Source: an uncultured Tenacibaculum sp.
GTDB lineage: Bacteria; Bacteroidota; Bacteroidia; Flavobacteriales; Flavobacteriaceae
Assembly (NCBI GenBank): GCA_937922085.1
Contig: CAKZVD010000024.1
Location: 1 to 64,000, forward strand
DNA: 64,000 nt
Reading direction: 5' to 3'
Under the pieces are notes generated by a model. It was given only the letters and a program-made list of their open reading frames with translations, was not told the DNA's origin and ran no database searches. A program made the position numbers and the translations under genes. This document shows positions 41,121 to 50,382 of the stretch, one piece after another (position 1 is the first letter of the stretch; each line of letters opens with the position of its first letter).

Positions 41121-41207
41121 TCAGTAGTCAGTAGTCAGTAGTCAGTAGTCAGTAGTCAGTAGTCAGTAGTCAGTAGTCAGTAGTCAGTAGTCAGTAGTCA
41201 GTAGTCA
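41121..41207. repeat. heptanucleotide tandem repeat (TCAGTAG)n, ~12.4 copies
   Basis: 87 bp uninterrupted repeat read directly. Confidence 0.97.
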
Positions 41208-41323
41208 AAAATAAAATTGCTCGTTAGAATTAACAAAAAAGTTTATTCATATTGATTTTTTATAGCATCAATAAAAAATGAGTAATAATAATTGTTATGT
41301 GAATGCATAAAAGCTAAAACTTC

Positions 41324-41377
41324 GGTAACTGAGCGGAGTCGAAGTTACACTACTCATTTCGACTCCGCCCAATGACC
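41324..41377. repeat. imperfect palindromic repeat (REP-like), 20-nt arms, 14-nt loop
   Basis: GGTAACTGAGCGGAGTCGAA ... TTCGACTCCGCCCAATGACC, 17/20 complementary. Confidence 0.8.
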
Positions 41378-41444
41378 ATAATTTCATTCAATTAATGACT
41401 AAAAAATTATTAACTGATAAAAGATCACTGATTATTGTTAATTG

Positions 41445-43163
41445 TTAATTGAAAATAGGTAATAGAATAGATACTTTTGTTCCTTTACCTTCTTCACTTT
41501 CAAAAACTAAGTTTCCATCATTTTTTTTGACTAACATTTGACATAAGATTAAACCTAAGCCAACACCTTCTGATCGATTTATTTTATCTATACTCACACC
41601 TTGTAGTGCATTAATCTTTTGCAATCTCTCTTCTGAGATTCCTACTCCAGTATCTTTAACAGAAATAAAAGCTTCATTTGTAGTTTTTACTCCAATTTCA
41701 ACGGTTATTTTTCCATTACCGTTCATGTACTTTATCGCATTATCTAACAAATTTCTAAGTACAATTTTTATAGATTCTCTATCAATAGTTACTAATGAAT
41801 TTTTAATATAATTCGTTTCTATTTCAATATCATTGGCTTCAATTAAGTTTTCATAATCTACCAATACATGTTCTACAATTGGTTTTAGTGGTTGTTCTTT
41901 TTTACTAAACACCATTTGATTACTTTGCTCTAAAGACCAATGCAATACATTGTTTAATAAATGACTGGTACTTTCTGTTACAGTAATTGCCGTATTATTA
42001 GCTTCTTTAATTCCTTCTAAATTATTACTGGCAATGTGTTTTTTAAGTTGCTCGTGCTGATATTTAATCGTATTCATTGGAGAACGTAAATCGTGCGACA
42101 CTACAGAAAACAAATAGTTCTTTGTTTTATTAGCGCTATTTAGTTCTTCTTTTTGCTGTGTAATTAATCCGTTTTGAGTTTTTAATTTTTTATAGAAAAA
42201 AGCCAATAATCCTAAAAACACTAATAAACCAGAAGCTCCAAAAAGCAATCCGTTTTGGACTACTTTTTGGCGCTTTAGTTTTTCATCTTGTATTACTATT
42301 TCTTGTTGTTTTTGGGCAAGTGCCATTTTTTTATCTCGTTCCGCTAGCTCTAAAATATTATCGTTTTTAGAAATAGAATCTTTCCATTTGATTGTTTCAA
42401 TAAAATACTCTACACTTTTATCAAATTTTTTTCTTCCCTTTTCAACATAAGCCATATTTTCAGAAGAGTTTTGTTTTAATGTTAAATCTGAAAAATTCTT
42501 GGCTAAATCATAGGATTCTTTAAATAAAGAAATAGCTTCATCATCTAAGTATTGATTGTAATATACATTTGCTAAATCCATTTTATATCTTATAAGAGCT
42601 AATGTATCATTCAACTTCATTAAAGAAAGCTCTTTAGTAAAATATTCTTTCGCTTTATGATATTCTTTTTTGTGTACATATAACAAACCTAAATTATGAT
42701 ATGCACTTTTCTTTAGTTTTTTTTTAGATATAAAACTAAGTATTTCCCATTTTTTGTAGTGATAAATAGCTTTATCATAATTCTTAAAACTAAAATAAAT
42801 CCGTCCTAACTTTTGTTGTTTTAAAGTTTCATAATCATTTTCATTTGATATGTTAGATATATTCTTTAGTGCTTGTTTAAGTAATTTCTTTCTTATAGCA
42901 GAGGCTCCTTGAAAATAATTTAAAATGTCACTTTCTTTTTCACTACTTGATGTTTCTAAAGCCCTACTACTATATAAATAACAAGAATCAAACTTTTTTT
43001 CTTTATAAAAAAAATAAGCTTTCTTAAAAAAATATTTACGCGATTGATTACTAATACTATCACTTTCTTTATCTAATAAATCCAGATCTTTTACCCTTTG
43101 CTTTTGTGAAAAAACATTAAATAGAAAATTTAAACTTATTATTAAAATTATATTATTCCGCAT
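41445..43163 (-). CDS. TPR-sensor histidine kinase, HisKA + HATPase_c
   Basis: Signal peptide from ATG at 43163 (MRNNIILIISLNFLFNVFS), TPR region, TM, SVVSHDLRSPMNTIKYQ H-box, VLRNLLDNAIKYM, GVGLGLILCQMLV. Confidence 0.9.
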   Translation of the reverse strand: MRNNIILIISLNFLFNVFSQKQRVKDLDLLDKESDSISNQSRKYFFKKAYFFYKEKKFDSCYLYSSRALETSSSEKESDILNYFQGASAIRKKLLKQALKNISNISNENDYETLKQQKLGRIYFSFKNYDKAIYHYKKWEILSFISKKKLKKSAYHNLGLLYVHKKEYHKAKEYFTKELSLMKLNDTLALIRYKMDLANVYYNQYLDDEAISLFKESYDLAKNFSDLTLKQNSSENMAYVEKGRKKFDKSVEYFIETIKWKDSISKNDNILELAERDKKMALAQKQQEIVIQDEKLKRQKVVQNGLLFGASGLLVFLGLLAFFYKKLKTQNGLITQQKEELNSANKTKNYLFSVVSHDLRSPMNTIKYQHEQLKKHIASNNLEGIKEANNTAITVTESTSHLLNNVLHWSLEQSNQMVFSKKEQPLKPIVEHVLVDYENLIEANDIEIETNYIKNSLVTIDRESIKIVLRNLLDNAIKYMNGNGKITVEIGVKTTNEAFISVKDTGVGISEERLQKINALQGVSIDKINRSEGVGLGLILCQMLVKKNDGNLVFESEEGKGTKVSILLPIFN

Positions 43164-43638
43164 CTGCAGGAGTGGTAACAGTACCTCTATCAGTTCTAGG
43201 ATCTTCATCATCATCTCTAACAATAATTGCATCTACAGATGGTGTACCTGGTAATAATTGATATTCAAATTGAATATAATATAAATTAAACTTTGGTGAT
43301 TTTTCTTTACAATTATATTCTACTCTAAAATCTCTACATAACAAATCAACTTCTTCACCTCCTTTATTTGTAGTTTTTACAACAACACCTCCATAATAAT
43401 TCAAATAAATTAAATCGCTTTGTAAAGAAAGTCCTGAAGTATTTTCTACTTTATTTAATTTATTATCCGGTAAATATGCCAATACTGTAACTGTATATGG
43501 AGTATCTGTTGTCCCTTCAATATCAGAAATATTTACCAAAGGCCCCGTAGGAACTTGATCTGATTGTACCCATTTATCTAATTTATTGAAATTTCTTAAG
43601 GTTAATTTTAGTCCTTCTACGGTAACTGAGTAACTCAT
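43153..43638 (-). CDS. hypothetical protein
   Basis: Intact 161-aa ORF; stop overlaps the start of the downstream kinase by 11 bp. Confidence 0.65.
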   Translation of the reverse strand: MSYSVTVEGLKLTLRNFNKLDKWVQSDQVPTGPLVNISDIEGTTDTPYTVTVLAYLPDNKLNKVENTSGLSLQSDLIYLNYYGGVVVKTTNKGGEEVDLLCRDFRVEYNCKEKSPKFNLYYIQFEYQLLPGTPSVDAIIVRDDDEDPRTDRGTVTTPADAE

Positions 43639-43723
43639 GTTTATAATATTGTTTGGTTAGTTAGTGCTCCTAAATTACAATAAAATTTTAGATAGAAAAG
43701 GAAAATATTAATCTCAGTAAATT

Positions 43724-45325
43724 TTAATAAGGAATTTTTAACTCTATTACAGTACCTGAGTTTATTTCTGAATCTATTTTTATTTTTCCATTAATTTTGT
43801 TAGTTCTTGATACTACGTTATTAACACCAATACCTTCACTTGATTTTGAATTAATATTAAAACCAACTCCGTCATCTTTAATATTAAAAATCAAATTATT
43901 TTGATCTCTCTCTATTAATAAATTTACATTATCTGCTTTTGCATGCTTTACAATATTATGTAAAATTTCTTGCAAAATTCTATACGCATTTAAAACAACC
44001 TTTGTTTCAAATTGTTCCCAATTTATTTTAGGTAAAATATTTAATTGATACTTAAAACCTCCCTGTATACTTTTAGATTTCATTAACTCTTCTATAGTAG
44101 CGTTAAAGTTCGATATTTCTGGAATATTAGTTCCTAAATCATGAGATACATTACGTATTTCTTTTTCTACTTCATGAAGCTCTTGTAAAAATTTTTTATT
44201 TTTACTTACCTTATCTTTTTCTGTATTTAAATTTAAAAACTCTAAGTTCAATCGAATTCCAAAAAGTTTTCCAAGTACACCATCATGTAACTCTTCTGAT
44301 ATTCTTTTTCTTTCTTCTTGTACAACTTTTAATTTTTGAACCTCAGATTTAAATAACAACCTCTTTTTCCTATTATGGTATATTAAATAACCAATTACTA
44401 GTACCAATCCGAAAATGGCTATTAAAGACAAAATTATTAATTCTTGCTGTTTCAGTTTTTGATTTTGTACAAATAATTCTTGCTGCTTATTTTGTATTAC
44501 ATTCTTTTTATCTAATTCAGCTAATTCCCATATTCTGTCTTTATTCCAAATAGAATCTTTCCACTTAATAAACTCTCTGTAATAATGAACGCTTTCTTTA
44601 TAGTTTCCTCGATTATTCTCAACTACAGCTATATTTTTTGTTGAAATTTGTTTTAACTTTAATTCAGAAAACACACTCGCTAAATCATACGCTTCATAAA
44701 ATAATGAAATTGCTTTTTCATCTAAATATTGATGATAATATATATTTGCTAATTCTGTTTTTAAACGAATTACAGAAGCTGTGTCTGCTTTATTTATTAG
44801 TTCAAACTCTTTATCTAAAAATTGCTTTGCTTTTCCAATTTTTTTTTGATGCAAATAACTTATACCTAAATTATGATATACATTTTTTAATTGGTTTTCA
44901 TTCAATTTATTTTTCTCTGAAATTAATGTTAAGTAGTTATTAATAGCCTTTTCATATTCTTTATTTTGCAAGTAAATATATCCTAATTGAACTTTCTTAA
45001 TACTACTATAACCTCCACTATCAGAAATCTCTTTAACATTTAATAACCCTTTTTTTAAAAGGTTTTTATGTGTAGCACTATATCCTTGAAAGTAATTAAG
45101 TATATCTCTTTTTTCTTTATTTTTTTCTTTTATTAACGCTTTACTACTTATAATGTAACATGAGTCATAAGCATTTGCTACATAATAATCAAATGCTTTA
45201 CAAAAAAGACTCTCCTTCTCTATTTTACATATATTCTCTGAAGTTATACGAAGGTTTTCTATTTCTGTTTGAGCTTGTATTTTAAAAATGAATAAATAAA
45301 AAAATAAAAGAAGGAAGTTTTTCAT
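43724..45325 (-). CDS. TPR-sensor histidine kinase, HisKA_3 (NarX/DesK-type core)
   Basis: TPR region, TM, EERKRISEELHDGVLGKLFGIRLNLEFL (HisKA_3), DGVGFNINSKSSEGIGVNNVVSR. Confidence 0.9.
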   Translation of the reverse strand: MKNFLLLFFYLFIFKIQAQTEIENLRITSENICKIEKESLFCKAFDYYVANAYDSCYIISSKALIKEKNKEKRDILNYFQGYSATHKNLLKKGLLNVKEISDSGGYSSIKKVQLGYIYLQNKEYEKAINNYLTLISEKNKLNENQLKNVYHNLGISYLHQKKIGKAKQFLDKEFELINKADTASVIRLKTELANIYYHQYLDEKAISLFYEAYDLASVFSELKLKQISTKNIAVVENNRGNYKESVHYYREFIKWKDSIWNKDRIWELAELDKKNVIQNKQQELFVQNQKLKQQELIILSLIAIFGLVLVIGYLIYHNRKKRLLFKSEVQKLKVVQEERKRISEELHDGVLGKLFGIRLNLEFLNLNTEKDKVSKNKKFLQELHEVEKEIRNVSHDLGTNIPEISNFNATIEELMKSKSIQGGFKYQLNILPKINWEQFETKVVLNAYRILQEILHNIVKHAKADNVNLLIERDQNNLIFNIKDDGVGFNINSKSSEGIGVNNVVSRTNKINGKIKIDSEINSGTVIELKIPY

Positions 45326-45397
45326 GCAATAAAAATAGTTTTTCTATCGGATAAAAAACTATTTATTTTATCTAGTCTTTTAATATAAATACTATAA

Positions 45398-45431
45398 ACA
45401 AAAACAAGGGGTTAAAACCCCTTGTTTTTGT
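45398..45431. terminator. terminator/palindrome
   Basis: ACAAAAACAAGGGGTTAAAACCCCTTGTTTTTGT. Confidence 0.75.
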
Positions 45432-45505
45432 TATTATGTAATGTTATGCTCATTAAAGGAATCGTGTATACATACAAACTTGAATCCTTAACTATCACTC
45501 TACAA

Positions 45506-46969
45506 TTAAATTCCTCTAATATAATTTGCTAACGGATCGTTAAACTGAAATCCTTTTGTAAAACGTTCTTTGTTTAAAATTTTAAACTCTGCCAAGGCCC
45601 ATAAAATTAATTCTTTTAAAAATAATTTATCCTCTTCTATAAACTCTGGTTGGTATTTCTGAATTAAGTTTTCTAGTGGAGTTATCGCGTTTAACTGATC
45701 TTTAAAATAACGATCGTCCATATCATCTAATAACTCGATAGCTTCTTTTGAATAAAACCACTGTGTAATTTCATCATAAGGAGTTTTTTCATCTTCTTTT
45801 TTCAGTTTTTTAATCTCTGGAAATAACTCTAAGAAAATAGTTTTAATAGCATTACTAATTAGTATCTGAGCAACCGAATCTGCCCCCTCTTGTTCCCCTT
45901 CATACACTAATTCTACTTTACCTGTAATTGCAGGAATGGTTCCCAAAAAATCTAATAACCTAACAGATGTTTTCACATCTTCTGTTAACAAACTTCTTCT
46001 TTCTGCAGTACTTAATAAGTTTTCAAATACAGAAATACTCATTCTGGCACTTACACCACTTTTTACATCTACATATTCACTTCTACGTGCTTCAAAACTA
46101 ATTTGCTCTACCAATCTATTGGCTAGTTTAGGCACATATACTGTTTCCTTTTGATCTTGTAACGCATTGGCTTCTTGTTCAGTAATTTTTTCTGCAATAT
46201 CTACTGATTTTGGATAATGCGTTAAAATTTGAGACCCTATTCTATCTTTTAAAGGAGTAACAATACTTCCTCTATTGGTATAATCTTCAGGGTTTGCAGT
46301 AAATACAAATTGAATATCTAACGGTAAACGTAATTTAAATCCTCTTATTTGAATATCTCCTTCTTGTAATATATTAAATAAAGCTACTTGAATACGTGCT
46401 TGTAAATCTGGAATTTCATTAATTACAAAAATAGAACGATTGGCTCTAGGAATCATTCCAAAGTGAATTACGCGATCATCTGCATAATTTAATTTTAAAT
46501 TCATTGCTTTTATTGGATCAATATCACCAATTAAATCTGCTACCGTTACATCTGGTGTTGCTAATTTTTCAAAAAAACGTTCATCTCTATGTAACCAAGT
46601 AATAGGAGTATCATCTCCTTTTTCTTTAATTAATTGAGTAGAAAAACGTGAGATAGGTTGTAATGGATCATCATTAATTTCTGAACCTGCTACTACAGGA
46701 ATGTATTCATCTAATAAAGTAACCATTAAACGCGCTAAACGTGTTTTTGCTTGTCCGCGTAATCCCAATAAATTAATATTATGTTTAGATAGTATCGCTG
46801 TTTCTAATTCAGGAATTACAGAATTTTCATATCCCCACACTCCTTCAAAAACAGTTTCTTGATTTTTTAATTTTTTAATTAAATTATTTCGTAATTCGTC
46901 TTTTATAGAAACTGATTGATATCCATTTTCTTTTAAAGCTCCTAATGTGTTTATTTCTTTTATATTCAT
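45506..46969 (-). CDS. AAA ATPase, magnesium-chelatase ChlI/MoxR-like
   Basis: NINLLGLRGQAKTRLARLMVTLL, IFVINEIPDLQARIQVALFNILQEGDIQIRGF, QFVFTANPEDYTNRG. Confidence 0.9.
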   Translation of the reverse strand: MNIKEINTLGALKENGYQSVSIKDELRNNLIKKLKNQETVFEGVWGYENSVIPELETAILSKHNINLLGLRGQAKTRLARLMVTLLDEYIPVVAGSEINDDPLQPISRFSTQLIKEKGDDTPITWLHRDERFFEKLATPDVTVADLIGDIDPIKAMNLKLNYADDRVIHFGMIPRANRSIFVINEIPDLQARIQVALFNILQEGDIQIRGFKLRLPLDIQFVFTANPEDYTNRGSIVTPLKDRIGSQILTHYPKSVDIAEKITEQEANALQDQKETVYVPKLANRLVEQISFEARRSEYVDVKSGVSARMSISVFENLLSTAERRSLLTEDVKTSVRLLDFLGTIPAITGKVELVYEGEQEGADSVAQILISNAIKTIFLELFPEIKKLKKEDEKTPYDEITQWFYSKEAIELLDDMDDRYFKDQLNAITPLENLIQKYQPEFIEEDKLFLKELILWALAEFKILNKERFTKGFQFNDPLANYIRGI

Positions 46970-47068
46970 CCTTTCAACTATCTTTTATCAGTTTTTTTTC
47001 AGTGACCAATTATCTGTTACCAGTTTTTCAATGATCAATTACCAGTTATCAATTATCAGTTTTAATTT

Positions 47069-47268
47069 AACTTCTTAACTCTTTAACTTCTTAACTTCTT
47101 AACTTCTTAACTTCTTAACTTCTTAACTTCTTAATTTCTTAATTTCTTAATTTCTTAATTTCTTAATTTCTTAACTTCTTAACTTCTTAACTTCTTAACT
47201 TCTTAACTTCTTAACTTCTTAACTTCTTAACTTCTTAACTTCTTAACTTCTTAACTTCTTAACTTCTT
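47069..47268. repeat. octanucleotide tandem repeat (AACTTCTT)n, 25 units in register
   Basis: Contiguous 8-mers; one AACTCTTT variant (47077-47084) and a central block of five AATTTCTT units (47133-47172). Confidence 0.97.
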
Positions 47269-47278
47269 AACTCCTCGA

Positions 47279-47299
47279 CTTCGACTCCGCTCAGTCACC
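47279..47299. repeat. second copy of the REP-like arm CTTCGACTCCGCTCAGTCACC
   Basis: 20/21 identical to reverse complement of 41324-41344. Confidence 0.75.
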
Positions 47300-47376
47300 G
47301 GTATCCAGTTATCAGTTATCAGTTATCAGTTATCAAAATTCGTAATTCGTAATTGTTAATTGATTACGGTTAATTG

Positions 47377-48504
47377 TTAAATCCCTCTAATTCGTTTTTT
47401 TCTATTCTGTTCGTAATCTTCAAAAATCATTTCTCCCAAACCTTTTAACCCTGTATAAAAAGCTTTTCCTTGATTCGCTCTTGTAAACTGTTCTATAAAC
47501 TGCATTAAATAAGGATCTTGAGCAATCATAAAAGTAGTAATAGGCACATGTAATTTCCTTGCTTGCGATGCCATACTATAGCATTTTTCTACAATATGTT
47601 TATCTAAACCATTACTATTCTTATAATAGGTTCCATCAGGTAGTCGTAAACAACTTGGTTTACCATCAGTAATCATAAAAATTTGTTTATTGGTATTTCG
47701 TTTTCTTCTCAAAATATCCATTGCTAATTGTAATCCTGCTACTGTATTCGTATGATAAGGACCTACTTTTAAATAAGGTAATTCTTTAACAGATATTGGC
47801 CAAGCATCATTTCCAAAAACTAAAATATCTAATGTATCTTTTGGATATCTTGTTTTTATCAATTCTGTTAATGCCATTGCTACCTTTTTAGCTGGTGTTA
47901 TTCTATCTTCTCCATACAAAATCATACTATGGCTAATATCTATCATTAGCACCGTACTCATTTGTGCCTTAAAATTAGTTTCTTCAACTACCAAATCGTT
48001 TTCAGTTAATGAAAAATTACCAATTCCATTATTGATTTGCGCATTTTTAATGCTTTCCGTCATAGAGATACGATCTAACGAATCTCCAAAATGATAGTTT
48101 CTAAACTCTCCTGTATGCTCATCTCCCTGACCTATTGCTTTGGTTTTATGATTTCCTAAGCTGCTTTTTCTCAACTTCCCAAAAATTTGATCAAGTGCAT
48201 TCTGACGAATTGCTTGTTCCGTTTTCGCTGTAATTTTCAATCCACCTTTTCCATCTGGATTGTCAATTTCTTCTTTTAAATATCCTTTCTTCTTTAAATC
48301 TTCTAGAAAATCATCTAATGTATATTCTGGTGTTGTTAATTTATATTCTACATCTAATTGTTTTAACCAATCAAAAGCTTCATCAAAATCACCTGATGTA
48401 TACGTTATTAATTCTTTAAAAATATCGAACAGTTTCTCGAAAGGAGAAATTTCTTTAGCTTCGTAGTTTTCGAATCGAAGTCCTTTTTTAAATTCATTAA
48501 TCAT
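47377..48504 (-). CDS. von Willebrand factor A domain protein (partner of ChlI/MoxR-like ATPase)
   Basis: STVLMIDISHSMILYGEDR (MIDAS DxSxS), MITDGKPSCLRLPDG. Confidence 0.9.
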   Translation of the reverse strand: MINEFKKGLRFENYEAKEISPFEKLFDIFKELITYTSGDFDEAFDWLKQLDVEYKLTTPEYTLDDFLEDLKKKGYLKEEIDNPDGKGGLKITAKTEQAIRQNALDQIFGKLRKSSLGNHKTKAIGQGDEHTGEFRNYHFGDSLDRISMTESIKNAQINNGIGNFSLTENDLVVEETNFKAQMSTVLMIDISHSMILYGEDRITPAKKVAMALTELIKTRYPKDTLDILVFGNDAWPISVKELPYLKVGPYHTNTVAGLQLAMDILRRKRNTNKQIFMITDGKPSCLRLPDGTYYKNSNGLDKHIVEKCYSMASQARKLHVPITTFMIAQDPYLMQFIEQFTRANQGKAFYTGLKGLGEMIFEDYEQNRKKRIRGI

Positions 48505-48586
48505 CCTATAAAAATACAGCTATTTGTATTTTTATACCACATAAAACTATAAATTCAGCTTATCATAGAATTATTATAAATAATAG

Positions 48587-49402
48587 ATGAAATTTGACCC
48601 TAAAGAAATACAGTTACAATATCAAGGTTTTTCTGAATCACATTTCTTATGGAAAGGTGTATTAGAGCAATCAATTCAGAATATTGATGTACAAACACGT
48701 AATTTAAAACTTACAAAATCATTAATTAATCATAAATTACGATTAGGTAAATTAGTAGAGCAATTTGTTTTTAATGAGTTTTCTACAAACACTACTATTG
48801 AAATATTATTAGAAAATATTCAAATACAAAACGAAAAGATTACAATTGGAGAGTTAGATTGTATTTTAAAACAAAATAAAACTCCTATTCACCTAGAAAT
48901 TATTTATAAGTTTTATTTGTATGATAGTACAGTTGGTTCTTCTGAAATTGAACATTGGATTGGTCCTAATAGAAAAGATAGTTTCGAAAAAAAATATAGA
49001 AAACTTGTAGATAAACAATTACCACTCTTATTTCATAACAAGACTAAAGAACTATTAAAAGAACATGATTTAAATATAAATGACATTCTACAAAGGGTTT
49101 ATTTTAAAGCACAATTATTTCCTCATTTAAAAGATGTACAAAAAAAGTTTTCGGTAATTAACAACGATTGCATTGAAGGTTTTTATATTTATAAAAATGA
49201 GCTTGTATCCTTTAAAGATTGTAAATTTTTTATTCCTACAAAGCATAATTGGTTAACTAAACCGTACACCAATATTAACTGGTTAAAATATGAAGATTTT
49301 AATGAGCGCTTAAGTTCTTATTTAAATGAAGAAAACGCTCCTTTATGCTGGTTAAAGAAACCAAATGGAACGCTTTTTAAGTTTTTTGTGGTTTGGTGGT
49401 AA
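48587..49402 (+). CDS. DUF1853-like protein
   Basis: LRLGKLVEQFVFNEF, GELDCILKQNKTPIHLEIIYKFYLYD, HWIGPNRKDSFEKKYRKL. Confidence 0.75.
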   Translation: MKFDPKEIQLQYQGFSESHFLWKGVLEQSIQNIDVQTRNLKLTKSLINHKLRLGKLVEQFVFNEFSTNTTIEILLENIQIQNEKITIGELDCILKQNKTPIHLEIIYKFYLYDSTVGSSEIEHWIGPNRKDSFEKKYRKLVDKQLPLLFHNKTKELLKEHDLNINDILQRVYFKAQLFPHLKDVQKKFSVINNDCIEGFYIYKNELVSFKDCKFFIPTKHNWLTKPYTNINWLKYEDFNERLSSYLNEENAPLCWLKKPNGTLFKFFVVWW

Positions 49403-49416
49403 TCTAATTTAAAACA

Positions 49417-49444
49417 AAAGTCGGAAGATTTCTCTTCCGACTTT
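49417..49444. terminator. terminator hairpin
   Basis: AAAAGTCGGAAGATTTCTCTTCCGACTTT. Confidence 0.8.
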
Positions 49445-49472
49445 ATAATTTCTTTTCTGTAATATCTACTTC

Positions 49473-50288
49473 TTAATTGAATGTATAAGTAATACCAAAA
49501 TTAATTCCAAAAGAAGAATATGGAGCTTCTGGAGATGGTAACCCATTTTCTCCCCATTGAAGTTCATCTTGTAATAATGGTACCAATTGAGATAAAGGAG
49601 TAGCTCCTAAAATTTGACTTAAGTTATCTCTTGGAAGATCGTTAGCACCAATAGTTGCATTGTAATCTCCTAATTTAGAAATATCTCTGGTAACATTAAT
49701 AGACATGTATTCTACTTCTCCAAATAAAGACCAGTTATCTGCTATTGGTAATTTATAACCTACAGCTCCTATAAAATCTAAAGGAAATTCACCATGAAAA
49801 TCTGTTGTAAAATCTGCTTTTACATCTGCTGGTAAACCTGTTACCTGAGTTGGTAAAGTTAAATCTGTAACAGCTTCAGTTTTTCCTGCTATTTTAGTTA
49901 ATAAACCAGCACGAACATATACGTTTTTTGTTACATTATAAATTCCTGATAAAGAAGCTCCGAAAGCTCTACCTCTTGTTTTTACATCTAAAATACCTGC
50001 TACTTTCTGAAATTCTTGATCTGTACCATAGATATATCCTACACCTACTTCAACTCCCCACTTTTCGTTAAAAAAATAACCTGCTCTTAATTGAGTTTGA
50101 ACTCCTTCTCCGTAACTACCTTCAAAATTTCCCATATCTACAATTCCTGTAGCTGCTAATACCGAATTAGAACCGAAATCTTTTTTTCCTACTCCGAATG
50201 CATATCCTCCACTAAAAGAAACATAATATTGCGCACTTGATGCAATCGAAATAAAAATAATAGATAATGTTAAAATCGTTTTCTTCAT
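49473..50288 (-). CDS. outer-membrane beta-barrel protein
   Basis: Signal peptide; YYVSFSGGYAFGVGKK...AGYFFNEKWGVEVGVGYIYG...FGINFGITYTFN (C-terminal aromatic). Confidence 0.85.
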   Translation of the reverse strand: MKKTILTLSIIFISIASSAQYYVSFSGGYAFGVGKKDFGSNSVLAATGIVDMGNFEGSYGEGVQTQLRAGYFFNEKWGVEVGVGYIYGTDQEFQKVAGILDVKTRGRAFGASLSGIYNVTKNVYVRAGLLTKIAGKTEAVTDLTLPTQVTGLPADVKADFTTDFHGEFPLDFIGAVGYKLPIADNWSLFGEVEYMSINVTRDISKLGDYNATIGANDLPRDNLSQILGATPLSQLVPLLQDELQWGENGLPSPEAPYSSFGINFGITYTFN

Positions 50289-50345
50289 AATATTTAAAAT
50301 ACTTATTTATAAAAATTGAAGCGCAAAATTCATAAAAAATATCAG

Positions 50346-50353
50346 TATTTTTG
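50346..50353 (+). promoter_or_regulatory. Bacteroidetes -7 element (TATTTTTG)
   Basis: TAnnTTTG match upstream of the TTG start at 50383. Confidence 0.45.
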
Positions 50354-50382
50354 CCTTTTATAAAGGCTAATTTTTATATTTC

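Noticed and set aside
41121-41207. CRISPR array hypothesis for the 7-mer repeat
   Set aside because: No spacers; contiguous short tandem units, no cas genes.
47069-47268. CRISPR array hypothesis for the 8-mer repeat
   Set aside because: No spacers; simple tandem repeat.
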